A stretch of 64,000 bases of DNA from Bradyrhizobium erythrophlei (GTDB lineage Bacteria; Pseudomonadota; Alphaproteobacteria; Rhizobiales; Xanthobacteraceae): contig FSRD01000001.1 of assembly GCA_900129675.1 (NCBI GenBank), positions 4,639,501 to 4,703,500 of the forward strand, written 5' to 3'. The translations under genes and the position numbers were made by a program. This document shows positions 53,104 to 62,194 of this stretch, one piece after another. Every line of letters begins with the position of its first letter. Within the stretch, counting starts at the first letter, position 1. The notes beneath the pieces are model-generated. The model ran no database searches. It saw nothing but the letters and a program-made list of their open reading frames with translations, and was not told where the DNA came from.

Positions 53104-53781
53104 TCAGCAGGCGCCAACGGACGCCTGATTCAGTCCATCGACGATGACCGTGCGCCAGGCGAGGCCGTTGCAGGTATCGGTATTCGGAATGCAACTGTTG
53201 CCGGCAAACCAGGGACGGTTGAGATTGGAGCTCGTCCAATTGATACCCACCGGTTTGCCGTCCGCGAGTTTATTGACGTTGGTGACCCACGGCAATTTCG
53301 CGCGCCCCTGTTCAAACGGCGCGGCGTCCAGCTCAAAGCCGATGAAATTCGACACCGGCGCCTTGAGCACGAACTGACAGAAATAATCGCCCACCGGCAG
53401 ATAATTGTTCGGCATCGGGCTCGCCTGGAAAAATTGCGTCGCGTCCGTCGGCGCGACGCTTGGCCAGACGATCTTCCGGGCGCGTGCTTTGGCCTTCAAC
53501 CAGGGGAACAGGAACAGATTCCCCGCGCTGTAAGACCCTTGATTCCCGCGTACGAAGGTCATGCTGACGACGCCAGCGAGCCCGAGATCGGTAGGGTTCT
53601 GCCGGAACAGCCGGAAGTTCATCCGTGAGGCGCAGTCGACGGTCAGCCGATTTGGCAAAAAGCCCGGCAGCGAACCGCTGACACACTGAGGTGCTGCGAT
53701 CGCTGAAACGGAATGACGTAAAGTTCCTACAGCGACCAACGACGCGCCAATGAAGGCGCGGCGACTAAAATGATCAAACAC
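53104..53781 (-). CDS. Exported cysteine-containing hypothetical protein
   Basis: 225 residues with a GTG start after GGGGG. The N-terminus SRRAFIGASLVAVGTL looks like a Tat or Sec signal with cleavage near residue 30. The mature part has six Cys, likely three disulfides, and many Asn, Pro and aromatic residues, as in secreted proteins. It has no known family. It sits between intact gspO and its decayed copy, so it may be a substrate of the type II system or an insert carried by the duplication. Confidence 0.6.
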   Translation of the reverse strand: MFDHFSRRAFIGASLVAVGTLRHSVSAIAAPQCVSGSLPGFLPNRLTVDCASRMNFRLFRQNPTDLGLAGVVSMTFVRGNQGSYSAGNLFLFPWLKAKARARKIVWPSVAPTDATQFFQASPMPNNYLPVGDYFCQFVLKAPVSNFIGFELDAAPFEQGRAKLPWVTNVNKLADGKPVGINWTSSNLNRPWFAGNSCIPNTDTCNGLAWRTVIVDGLNQASVGAC

Positions 53782-54077
53782 GACGTACCCCCGTACAACG
53801 CAGAAAATAACTTAGCGATAATGACCTGATACCTAGACCGATGATGTTAGGGGAAGACCATCCATCGTCAAACAATCATGGATAGTAAGACATTCTTGCT
53901 GCCACCTGAACTTTAACAGCTGCTTCGGCGGGACCAGTGACGGCGCGTGGAAGCCGCCTTGGCGCGCCGCATGATCAATCGACCATAACCGGAGTTCACC
54001 ATTCCTGTTAATTGATGCGGCGCAGGCGTGGGTTCAGGCGTCAGCCGCGGCCGGCCGCCAAAAGCAAGACAGGCTCG

Positions 54078-54638
54078 TTATCTCAACATCGCCTCGACCA
54101 GCCAGCCGATCCAGATCGCCGGCGCGAGGAACAGCCCGAATGGAAGCCGCGCCGTTGCCTTGAGCGGACGCTTCCTGAGATAGCCGCTCACGAAGTAGGC
54201 GCCGAGTGCCGACAGGGTCGCGAGTTCGACCACCGCAAAGACCGTTACGAAGCTGAGCCACACGCCGGCGACGGCGGCGAGCTTGATATCGCCGAGCCCG
54301 AGCCCGTCGCGGCCGCGCCACCATCGGTAACCGGTCATCAGGGCCAGGAAAGGCAGCGCGATGGCCAGCCCCCTCCCGGCGGCCCAGATCAGCGCCTCCC
54401 AACCCGCCTCCGGTCCGGCCGCCCCGGCGCGGAATAGCGCCAGCGCCAGCGCCGCGCCCGTCAGTTCGTTGGGAATGATGTAGCGGCGGAAGTCGCTGGC
54501 CGCGGTTGCCAGCATCAGCGCGCCCAGGAACGCGCCCAGCACGCCGTCGAGTCCGGGTGCCGCGGCAAGGCTGACGCCAACCACCGTCAGCAGCATCAGG
54601 CCGAGAAGGGCTTGCCGGCCTGTCGATTGGACGATCAC
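54078..54638 (-). CDS. gspO: Type II secretion prepilin peptidase
   Basis: 186 residues with a GTG start. An A24-family aspartic peptidase with about five to six helices. The two catalytic Asp are in TAASDFRRYIIPNE (about 46) and GLGLGDIKL (about 106). The N-terminal zinc/methylase domain of larger GspO proteins is absent, so this is the short CpaA-like form. It should cleave the leader of GspG-K at the inner membrane. It lies 62 bp downstream of gspD in the same direction. Confidence 0.88.
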   Translation of the reverse strand: MIVQSTGRQALLGLMLLTVVGVSLAAAPGLDGVLGAFLGALMLATAASDFRRYIIPNELTGAALALALFRAGAAGPEAGWEALIWAAGRGLAIALPFLALMTGYRWWRGRDGLGLGDIKLAAVAGVWLSFVTVFAVVELATLSALGAYFVSGYLRKRPLKATARLPFGLFLAPAIWIGWLVEAMLR

Positions 54639-54700
54639 GCGATCAGACCGGCTTGCGGATAATGCATTCGCGGAGCCCGCACCGCTGTCGCGACGGCGCG

Positions 54701-57082
54701 CTAGCGCGTGGCGCGCGGCGGATCGACCACGACCACGGGATTGCTGGTGCCGACCAGGCGGTTGTTCATCTTGCTGCGCATTTCCTCGGCGATGACATGG
54801 GCATCGATGGGATCCCTGATCACCGTCGGACGGATGAACAGGATCAACTCGGTCCGCGCCCGCGAGTTGGTCTGATGCGAAAACGCGTCGCCGAGGCCGG
54901 GAATGGAATCCAGCACGGGAATGCCCTGCCGTTGCTTGTTTTCGGTCTCGCTGATCAGGCCCGCGAGCAGCACGGTCTGGCCGCTCGTCACCGCGATCGA
55001 GCTCTTGACGCGCCGCTGCGAAATCGTCGGCGTCAGCGATCCCGCGCTTCCCGCCGCCACGCTGGAGATCTCCTGCTCGATGTCGAGCACGACGTTGCCG
55101 TTGGCGTTGGCGCGCGGCAGCACGCGAAGGATGATGCCGGTGTTCTTGTAGTCGATGGTGTTGACCACGGTGTTGTTCGCGGTCAGCACGGTCGCGGTGC
55201 CGGTCGAGAACGGCACCTGGTCGCCGACCTGCAAGGTCGCGGCCTGATTGTCGAGTACGACCAGCGACGGGTTGGACAGCACCTTGACATTGGTGATGTT
55301 ATGCAGCGCGTCGAGAATGACGCGCGGCGAATTCTCGGCGCCGACCAAGAGATTGAATCCGGGAAGCACACGCCCCAGCAGCACACCGGCGGCGGCGTTG
55401 ACGGCGTTGCTGGCGGGCTCGATCGCCGTGGTCGTGGTACCACCGGTGCTCGTGGTACCGGTACCGCTACTGGTGACGCCGGGAATCGTGCTGGAGATCG
55501 AGCCTTTCTGGCTCGCCAGGAAATACTGCACGCCGTAGTTCAGCTGATCGTTCAACGTGATCTCGGCGATCGTGGCCTCGATCGCGATCTGGCGCTGCGG
55601 CCGGTCGATCTGCTGGATCGTCTGTTCCACGATGCGCTGCGATTCACTGTTGGCGTAGACGAGAATCGCATTGTTGGTGACGTCAGCCGTGATCCGGACG
55701 TTCTGGAGATAGCCGCCGCTGCCGACCGACTTCGCGCCGGAACCCGACGCGTTGCCAGACAGTGAATCCAGACCCGAAGTTTGAGCTTGAGCTTGAGCTT
55801 GAGCGGGAGCGGGACGCGCGCCCAGCGACAACCCCTGACCTCCGGTGATGGGCACGGGAGCGCCGGCACCCGCGGTCGGCAATCCGCTCAAGGAGGCGAC
55901 TGGATTGTTGCCGGAGGAGGACAACGAAAGGCCGGCGCCGGGCGAAATCTGGCTCGCGGCACTGTCGAGGCTCCCGCCGCCGCCACCGCGGCCGATCAGC
56001 ATTTCGTTGAGCAGCGCCACCACAGTTTTCGAATTCCCGTAGCGCAGCGGGTAGGACTTCATGTTGGCGGCTTCGGTATCGGATTTGTCGAGCCGCGCGA
56101 TCCAGGTGCCGGCGCGCTTGAGATATTCGGGCTTCTGGCTCACCACCATGATGGAATTGAGCCGGCCGATCGGCTGGAACTTGACCATGTTCTGGGTGAG
56201 GCCGCCGTCGCCCGAATCCATGATCTTCTCGAGTTCGGAAATCAGCGGCTCCGGGGTTGAGTTGCGCACCGGGAAAATGCCGACCGATTGTCCCTTCATC
56301 CAGTCGGCGTCGAAGCTCAGGATGGTGTCAATCGCCGCCGCCCGGTCGGAGCCGCTACCGCTGATCATCAGCGTATTGCGTCCGTTGTCCGGGCGAACGG
56401 TGGCAGCTTTCACACCGAAGGCATCGAGCAGCTTGAACACCGTCTGTGCCGAAACATAGCGCAGCGGAACCACGCTGATGCCCTGGCCGGCTTCGGCGGA
56501 AGCGGTGCGGTCGATGCCGCCGGGACCGGCTTCCGCCGACGGCAGCAGCCGGTATCCGTTGCGATCGCGCACCAGCGACACGCCGGACATCTTGAGTGCG
56601 TTTTCCAGGACGTACAGCGCGTCAGCTTTCGCCACCGGGCGCACCGAGGCCAGCGTCACGGTTCCCTGCACGCGCGGGTCGATGCTGTAGCCGACGTTCA
56701 ATACGTCGCCAAGGATGACCTTTGCCACCGTGGCGACCGGCGCGTTTTCGAAATTGAGATCGTAGCCGTTGCCGCTTCCGCCATCGCGCTCCGTCAGGGC
56801 CGCGCCTTGCGGTGTCGAGCCGTCGCTGAGGTAGATCGCCGGGCGCGATGCGCTCGGCTGCCGGAGGCCGGTGGCTTCGCTATCCGCGGTCTGGCGCGGC
56901 AGCAGATCGATGGACTGGATCCTTTCGCCGACGTCCTGGGCGCGCGGGTCTTTGGGATTGCTCTCGATCGACTGATCGGCGGTCACGATGCACGCGGTCA
57001 GCGCGAAAGCGGACAAAAATAGAACGAGCGTTCCAGCCAGCCCTGAACGCAGGCGCGAAAGCGGATGGACCACTTTGATCAA
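54701..57082 (-). CDS. gspD: Type II secretion outer-membrane secretin
   Basis: 793 residues; the assigned start is TTG, and the N-terminus may be slightly shorter. A lipoprotein-like signal (FLSAFALTAC, Cys at about 31) is followed by N0 and N1-N3 domains (about 105-480, with repeated NxxxVxxL patterns and a Gly/Ser/Gln-rich linker at 360-440). The C-terminal secretin domain follows (about 490-760: LNYGVQYFLAS, VLSNPSLVVLDNQAATLQVGDQVPF, TVLLAGLISE, RTELILFIRPTVI). It forms the outer-membrane channel. The predicted acylation could replace a pilotin. It is divergent from gspE. Confidence 0.93.
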   Translation of the reverse strand: MIKVVHPLSRLRSGLAGTLVLFLSAFALTACIVTADQSIESNPKDPRAQDVGERIQSIDLLPRQTADSEATGLRQPSASRPAIYLSDGSTPQGAALTERDGGSGNGYDLNFENAPVATVAKVILGDVLNVGYSIDPRVQGTVTLASVRPVAKADALYVLENALKMSGVSLVRDRNGYRLLPSAEAGPGGIDRTASAEAGQGISVVPLRYVSAQTVFKLLDAFGVKAATVRPDNGRNTLMISGSGSDRAAAIDTILSFDADWMKGQSVGIFPVRNSTPEPLISELEKIMDSGDGGLTQNMVKFQPIGRLNSIMVVSQKPEYLKRAGTWIARLDKSDTEAANMKSYPLRYGNSKTVVALLNEMLIGRGGGGGSLDSAASQISPGAGLSLSSSGNNPVASLSGLPTAGAGAPVPITGGQGLSLGARPAPAQAQAQAQTSGLDSLSGNASGSGAKSVGSGGYLQNVRITADVTNNAILVYANSESQRIVEQTIQQIDRPQRQIAIEATIAEITLNDQLNYGVQYFLASQKGSISSTIPGVTSSGTGTTSTGGTTTTAIEPASNAVNAAAGVLLGRVLPGFNLLVGAENSPRVILDALHNITNVKVLSNPSLVVLDNQAATLQVGDQVPFSTGTATVLTANNTVVNTIDYKNTGIILRVLPRANANGNVVLDIEQEISSVAAGSAGSLTPTISQRRVKSSIAVTSGQTVLLAGLISETENKQRQGIPVLDSIPGLGDAFSHQTNSRARTELILFIRPTVIRDPIDAHVIAEEMRSKMNNRLVGTSNPVVVVDPPRATR

Positions 57083-57117
57083 GATACGCCTACCAACGCT
57101 GTGCTGTACTGAAAAAA

Positions 57118-57146
57118 TACGCCCGATCCCCCATGGTCCGGGCGTT
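57118..57146. promoter_or_regulatory. Hairpin in the gspD/gspE divergent intergenic region
   Basis: ACGCCCG and CGGGCGT pair across 15 bases between the divergent gspD and gspE starts. An AT-rich stretch (TTATGTTTTTGCTACTAAATAAG) follows at about 57165-57187. The region probably contains both promoters; exact boxes cannot be assigned. Confidence 0.35.
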
Positions 57147-57260
57147 CAATTGTTTGCGCCACGATTATGTTTTTGCTACTAAATAAGTCAAGGGCAAAGG
57201 CCGTCTTGCTGCACGCAAGAGCTGTTGTATTCCAGTAACAAGGTTAGCGGTGGGAATTCG

Positions 57261-58949
57261 ATGCGAGACCTGTCCGCAGAGACCTTCCGGCAGCACCTCC
57301 TGGAAAAATATTCGTTGCCGGCGCGGGCGCGGGCGCGCGTCGAAAATCCTGTGAATTCAACCCTGACGCGCCCGCTGCGCGAGCTGTGGGAAGCGACCGA
57401 TCTTTCGGCGGCCGAATTTGCCGACGAGGTTTCGGATTATTGGGGCGTGGTGCGGCTGAACCTGCCGCAACTTTTGGCATCGACGCCCTGCCTCGACGGA
57501 TTTTCCCGTCGCTTCCTGCGCGAGTCCACGATCTTCCCGGTGCGGGCGCCGAACGGAAGTTATCGTCTGGCGGTCGCCGATCCTTCCGACACCGCGGCCA
57601 TCCGCGCCGCCGAAATCGTTTTCGGTGAGCCGGTCGAGGTCGCGGTGGGCTCGTTCGAGGACATCACCACCGTACTCGACCAGCGCATCGAGGCCGATGG
57701 TGCGGCGGCGGAAGAGGGGGCGAGGGGAGCGAGCCAGCAATCCGACGACGACATCGAGAGCCTGCGCGATCTGGCCAGCGGCGCGCCCGTGGTGCGCGCG
57801 CTCAACGACCTCCTGGAGCGCGCGGTCGAGCTGCGCGCCAGCGACATCCACATCGAGCCGTTCCGCACCGGGCTCGTGGTGCGGATGCGCGTCGACGGGC
57901 TGCTGCGGGCGATGCCGTCGCCGTCGGGCATCCCGCCGCAGGCGCTGATCTCGCGCGTCAAGATTCTGGCCGGCCTCAACATTGCCGAGCGCCGCTTGCC
58001 GCAGGACGGCGCCGCGCGGGTGCGCGTCAGCCGCGCCGAGCTCGACGTGCGCGTCGCCACCATGCCGACCCAAGCCGGCGAGAGTGCCGTCATTCGTCTC
58101 CTGCCGCGCGACCGCGGCCTGCTCGAAATGGGCAAGCTCGGCCTGTTCCCGCGCGACGAGCAGATCATGACGCGGTTGCTGGCGCTGCCGCATGGCATGA
58201 TCGTGGTGACCGGGCCGACCGGCAGCGGCAAGACCACGACGCTGGCGACCATGCTGTCGATCCTGAACGAGCCGACCCGCAAGATCCTCACCATCGAGGA
58301 CCCCGTCGAATACGAGATCCCCGGCATCAATCAGTCGCAGGTCAAGCCCTCGATCGGGCTGACCTTTGCGTCCGCGATGCGCTCGTTCGTGCGCCAGGAT
58401 CCGGACGTCATCATGGTCGGCGAAATCCGCGACGCCGAGACCGCCCATATCGCCATCCATGCCGCGCTCACCGGCCATCTCGTGCTGACCACGCTGCATA
58501 CCGAGACCGCGGCCGCCGCCGTGCCGCGGCTGATCGATCTCGGCATCGAAGGCTTTCTCCTGAAATCGACGCTGCGGGCCGTGGTCGCGCAGCGGCTGGT
58601 GCGGGTGCTGTGCGACCGCTGCAAGGTGCCGCACACATTGACCGCCCACGATATCGACAACGATCCGCGCTTCGCCGTGATCGGCTTCGGTGCAGGCGAG
58701 GTGGTTCATGAAGCGGGCGGCTGCGAACGCTGCGGCGGTACCGGTTTCCGCGGCCGCAACGGCGTTTTCGAGATCCTCGAAATGTCGGAAGACGTGCGCA
58801 AGCTGGTCGGGCCACAGACCGACTCGCACACCATCGATGCCGCCGCGATGGCGGGCGGCATGACCACGATGCTGGCGGACGCGGTCGCCAAATGCCGCGC
58901 CGGGGTGACCACCGTCCCCGAGGTTTTCCGCGTCACGACAGTGCGGTGA
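57261..58949 (+). CDS. gspE: Type II secretion assembly ATPase
   Basis: 562 residues from the ATG at 57261. An N-terminal N1E-like part (to about 130) is followed by the ATPase core: Walker A GPTGSGKTTTL (about 316-326), Asp box TIEDPVEYEIPGINQSQV, Walker B VGEIRDAETA and His box LTTLHTETA. The tetracysteine zinc module C-x2-C...C-x2-C (CDRC, CERC) lies at about 452-500. It drives pseudopilus assembly at the cytoplasmic face. gspF begins 4 bp after its stop. Confidence 0.95.
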   Translation: MRDLSAETFRQHLLEKYSLPARARARVENPVNSTLTRPLRELWEATDLSAAEFADEVSDYWGVVRLNLPQLLASTPCLDGFSRRFLRESTIFPVRAPNGSYRLAVADPSDTAAIRAAEIVFGEPVEVAVGSFEDITTVLDQRIEADGAAAEEGARGASQQSDDDIESLRDLASGAPVVRALNDLLERAVELRASDIHIEPFRTGLVVRMRVDGLLRAMPSPSGIPPQALISRVKILAGLNIAERRLPQDGAARVRVSRAELDVRVATMPTQAGESAVIRLLPRDRGLLEMGKLGLFPRDEQIMTRLLALPHGMIVVTGPTGSGKTTTLATMLSILNEPTRKILTIEDPVEYEIPGINQSQVKPSIGLTFASAMRSFVRQDPDVIMVGEIRDAETAHIAIHAALTGHLVLTTLHTETAAAAVPRLIDLGIEGFLLKSTLRAVVAQRLVRVLCDRCKVPHTLTAHDIDNDPRFAVIGFGAGEVVHEAGGCERCGGTGFRGRNGVFEILEMSEDVRKLVGPQTDSHTIDAAAMAGGMTTMLADAVAKCRAGVTTVPEVFRVTTVR

Positions 58950-58953
58950 TCCG

Positions 58954-60168
58954 ATGCCCAATTACCGCTACCGCGCGCTCAACGGCAATGGCGAACTGGT
59001 CTCCGGTGCGATCGCCGCACCGGCGCCCGGCGACGTCGCGCAGCGGATCGAGCGTCTCGGTCTGGTGCTGGTCGACAACGTCACGCTGGAGGAGGGCGGC
59101 TCGGCACGCAACGCCTTCAGCGGCCTGTTCAACAAGCCCAAGGCCGAGGACATTACGATTTTCACGCGCGACATGGCGCTGTTGCTGCGCGCCGGGGCAC
59201 GGATCAATGACGGCCTCGAACTGCTCGCCGCCGATCGCGATTTCGGCCGGTTGCGGCCGGTGGTGGCCGATATCAGGTCGCGCGTCGTTGCCGGCGAGAG
59301 TTTTGCGGAAGCGCTGTCGCGGCACGAGGGTCTGTTCCCGCCAATGTATGTCGCGCTGATTCGCGTCGGCGAGGCCTCGGGATCGCTGGACCAGGTGCTG
59401 GAAGTGCTGGCCGATGAACGGACCCGCACCGAGGCGCTGAAGCGGCGGCTGGTCGAGGCCGTCCGCTACCCGCTGTTCGTGCTGGGCGCCGCCGGATGCG
59501 TGCTGTTGTTCTTCCTCACTTTCGTGCTGCCGCAATTTGCCAGCGTGCTGCAGGATTTCGGCGCCAAGGTGGACCCGTTTATTCTCGGTTTCCTGAACCT
59601 TTCGACCTTCCTGCGGGCCAATTCCGACGCTGTGCTGGCGATACTCGCTGCAGTCATCGCGGGTAGCTGGTTGCTGCTGCGTCAGGAGGGCGTTCGCCGC
59701 GGTTTCATGAACACGCTGACCCGGCTGCCCGCCATTCGCGAGGTCATGAAGTATTACCGGAGCTCGCTGTTCTGCCGGAATCTCGGCCTTTTGCTCGGCA
59801 GCGGCGTCAATTTGACGACGACGCTGCGCATTCTCGTTGATATGATGTCGACTGCGGGCCCATCGGCGGTCTGGACCGACGCCGCCGATCGCGTCCGCCA
59901 TGGCGCAAAACTGTCCGATGCGCTGGCCGAGACCCAGGCGCTGCCGTCGATGGCGGTGCGGATGCTGCGGCTCGGTGACGAAACCGGACAATTGCCTGTC
60001 CTGGCGGGCCGGGTGGCCGAGTTCTACGAGGCCAAGTTGCAACGCACGCTCGATCGCGTGGTCGGGATCGCAGGCCCCGCGGCAATCATCGTCATCAGCA
60101 TTGTGGTCGGTGGATTGATCGTGTCTGTCATGACAGCGTTAATGTCCGTCAGTCAGATCGTAGGTTAG
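58954..60168 (+). CDS. gspF: Type II secretion inner-membrane platform protein
   Basis: 404 residues with two repeated T2SSF domains (about 70-195 and 270-395) and three membrane helices (about 168-190, 218-240, 370-395). Motifs include FTRDMALLLRAGARINDGLEL and FCRNLGLLLGSGVNLTTTLRIL, with the paired GEASGSLD and GDETGQLP loops that are family hallmarks. It anchors the pseudopilus machinery. It lies between gspE (4 bp) and gspG (13 bp). Confidence 0.95.
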   Translation: MPNYRYRALNGNGELVSGAIAAPAPGDVAQRIERLGLVLVDNVTLEEGGSARNAFSGLFNKPKAEDITIFTRDMALLLRAGARINDGLELLAADRDFGRLRPVVADIRSRVVAGESFAEALSRHEGLFPPMYVALIRVGEASGSLDQVLEVLADERTRTEALKRRLVEAVRYPLFVLGAAGCVLLFFLTFVLPQFASVLQDFGAKVDPFILGFLNLSTFLRANSDAVLAILAAVIAGSWLLLRQEGVRRGFMNTLTRLPAIREVMKYYRSSLFCRNLGLLLGSGVNLTTTLRILVDMMSTAGPSAVWTDAADRVRHGAKLSDALAETQALPSMAVRMLRLGDETGQLPVLAGRVAEFYEAKLQRTLDRVVGIAGPAAIIVISIVVGGLIVSVMTALMSVSQIVG

Positions 60169-60181
60169 AGGTTTTCAGGAG

Positions 60182-60640
60182 ATGCCGGTGCGTCGAAATT
60201 TGACAGTCAGTGCGGCAAGACGCCGGCGCAGGTCGCAGGCCGGCTTTACGCTGGTCGAAATCCTGGTGGTGATCACCATCATCGGCCTGATCATGGCGCT
60301 GGTCGGACCGCGGGTGCTGAATTATCTCAGCGAGTCCAAGGCGAAGGCCGCCAAAATCCAGATCGAAAGCTTCTCCAGCGCGCTCGATCTCTATTATCTG
60401 GACCTTGGGCGCTATCCCAACAGCAACGAAGGCCTCGCGGCGCTGACGCGCAGCAATAATGCGCCTGGATGGAACGGACCGTATTTGCGCGGCGGGGTGG
60501 TGCCCAACGATCCCTGGGGTCGCAGCTATGTCTACCGTGCGCCGGGTGAGCACGCGCCGTACGAGATTATTTCCCTTGGCTCCGACGGTCAGGAAGGCGG
60601 CAGTGGAACGGCAGCCGATATTGCCAGCGGCACGCGCTAG
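60182..60640 (+). CDS. gspG: Major pseudopilin
   Basis: 152 residues. A basic leader of 21 residues ends in Gly, cleaved before F22 (G|FTLVE), with the conserved Glu at +5. A hydrophobic helix follows, then the GspG domain with PNSNEGLAAL, GWNGPYLRGGVVPNDPWGRSYVYRAPGEHAPYEIISLGSDGQEGGSG, including the calcium-site Asp residues. It polymerises into the pseudopilus. The leader is longer than usual. Confidence 0.95.
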   Translation: MPVRRNLTVSAARRRRRSQAGFTLVEILVVITIIGLIMALVGPRVLNYLSESKAKAAKIQIESFSSALDLYYLDLGRYPNSNEGLAALTRSNNAPGWNGPYLRGGVVPNDPWGRSYVYRAPGEHAPYEIISLGSDGQEGGSGTAADIASGTR

Positions 60641-61097
60641 AAGCGGCGGAGGCGACAGAGGGTTCGCATTGATCGAAATCCTTTGCGTACTCGCCATCAT
60701 CGGCCTGCTTGCCGCGATCATCCTGCCCGCAATTCCGCGCGCCACCACGCGTGCGAAGCTGGAGAGCTATGCGGTCGAGACCGCTGCGCTATTGAAGACG
60801 GATCGCAATGCCGCGTTGCGCCGGCAAATCCAGGTCGCGACCCTGGTCGATGCGGAGACGCGGTCGATCCGCTCCGGCGTCACCGGCCGCGTCATCCGTC
60901 TGCCCAATGACGTGTCGGTGAACGCGCTCCTGGCATCGCGCTGCGCGGATCGCGTTGCCGGCAGATCAATCGATTTCTTCCCGTCCGGGATGTCGTGCGG
61001 CGGCGTGATCGCGCTGGTACGGCCGGGGATGGGATTTGAAGTGCGCGTCAACTGGCTGACCGGAGGCGTCGATATTGTCCCGCAGAAGCTGCTCTGA
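60603..61097 (+). CDS. gspH: Minor pseudopilin GspH
   Basis: About 164 residues from a GTG at 60603, overlapping the end of gspG. A leader of about 20 residues is followed by G|FALIE, with Glu at +5, and a hydrophobic helix (ILCVLAIIGLLAAII). The C-terminal domain is of GspH/FimT type (AVETAALLKTDRNAALRR...). The start codon is uncertain, but the overlap and leader length fit. It is part of the pseudopilus. Confidence 0.85.
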   Translation: MERQPILPAARARSGGGDRGFALIEILCVLAIIGLLAAIILPAIPRATTRAKLESYAVETAALLKTDRNAALRRQIQVATLVDAETRSIRSGVTGRVIRLPNDVSVNALLASRCADRVAGRSIDFFPSGMSCGGVIALVRPGMGFEVRVNWLTGGVDIVPQKLL

Positions 61098-61476
61098 CGG
61101 CGAAAAGGGTTTTACACTGATCGAGGCGCTGGTGGCGCTGGCGATCATCGCGGCCGTGCTGTCGTCGATCGGGGCGGTCATCGGCACCACCGTGAAGGGC
61201 ACGCGCTCGATCGACCAGCGGCTGGCCCTGACCGGAGCCGCCGAGACGCTGCTGGCCGCGTTGCCGGCGCGCAATCTCCTGAAACCGGGCCGCCAGTCCG
61301 GCGAACTGGCGGGCCATCGCTGGCGGATCGATGTCGCGCCGCTGAACATGGCGGTGCCGGACGGTGCGCAAACCAGCCCGTTCGTGCCGCTGGCCGTCAA
61401 CATGCGGATGCAGGCGCCAGGCGGCCCAGCCATCCAGGTGGTCACGGTGCGGATCGTGCCAAAGATCGCCGAATGA
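61075..61476 (+). CDS. gspI: Minor pseudopilin GspI
   Basis: 133 residues with a TTG start overlapping the end of gspH. The prepilin site is KG12|FTLIEALVALAII with Glu at +5. The C-terminal GspI-type domain is short (WRIDVAPL...VTVRIVPK). Its stop overlaps the gspJ start (ATGA). It forms part of the tip complex with GspJ and GspK. Confidence 0.85.
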   Translation: MSRRSCSDGEKGFTLIEALVALAIIAAVLSSIGAVIGTTVKGTRSIDQRLALTGAAETLLAALPARNLLKPGRQSGELAGHRWRIDVAPLNMAVPDGAQTSPFVPLAVNMRMQAPGGPAIQVVTVRIVPKIAE

Positions 61477-62177
61477 GCGCGATCCCGCGACGCGCGCCGG
61501 CCGGCGAGGCTGGCTTCACGCTGGTCGAAGTGTTGCTGGCGACGCTGCTGATGACGGTGATCCTGGCCGCACTGGCGACGGTGACGGCGCAGTGGCTGCC
61601 GAATTGGAACCGGGGCATGGCGCGCGTGCAGCGCGCCGAGCGACTGGCGATGGGTCTCGATCGCATCGTGGCCGACCTCTCGGTCGCGGAGACGATCCCG
61701 GTCAACGGCGATGCCAAGACGCCGCTGTTCGAGGGTTCCGAACTGGCGGTTACCTTCCTGCGAACCGCGGTTGGTCCCAATGCGCGCCCCGGGCTCGAAA
61801 TCGTCAGGCTGATCGAGAAGGCCGACAGTCAGGGCCTTGCCATGGTGCGCGAGCGCGCACCGTTCGCGCCGATGCCATCCGATGCGCAAATCCGCTTTGC
61901 CGATCAGGTCGTTCTGATCCGTGCGCCGCTTCGCGTATCATTTTCCTATGCCGGGCCGGATCAGGTCTGGCAGCCGGACTGGCGCGGCAAGACGCAGCTT
62001 CCGGATATGGTCCGTGTCACCGTGCGCGACAGCGCGACCGGGCAGGTGCTTGCGGTCTCCCGCGCCGCCACGGTCCACGTCAATGCACCAGCCGAATGCG
62101 TGCGGGCAAAGAATCCAGCGACCTGTCTGACGGCGAAGCAGAAGCCGGATGCGGACAAAAAAGAGGAGCAGCTCTGA
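61473..62177 (+). CDS. gspJ: Minor pseudopilin GspJ
   Basis: 234 residues starting in the ATGA overlap with gspI. The prepilin site is AG14|FTLVEVLLATLLMT with Glu at +5. The GspJ domain follows (RAERLAMGLDRIVADLSVAE...VSFSYAGPDQVWQPDW). The C-terminus is Lys/Glu-rich. It forms part of the pseudopilus tip. Confidence 0.88.
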   Translation: MSAIPRRAPAGEAGFTLVEVLLATLLMTVILAALATVTAQWLPNWNRGMARVQRAERLAMGLDRIVADLSVAETIPVNGDAKTPLFEGSELAVTFLRTAVGPNARPGLEIVRLIEKADSQGLAMVRERAPFAPMPSDAQIRFADQVVLIRAPLRVSFSYAGPDQVWQPDWRGKTQLPDMVRVTVRDSATGQVLAVSRAATVHVNAPAECVRAKNPATCLTAKQKPDADKKEEQL

Positions 62178-62194
62178 GAGCTGAGCCGGCCGGG

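Noticed and set aside
57357..58961. 534-codon minus-strand frame opposite gspE
   Set aside because: A shadow of gspE with His/Arg-rich composition; gspE itself has all family motifs.
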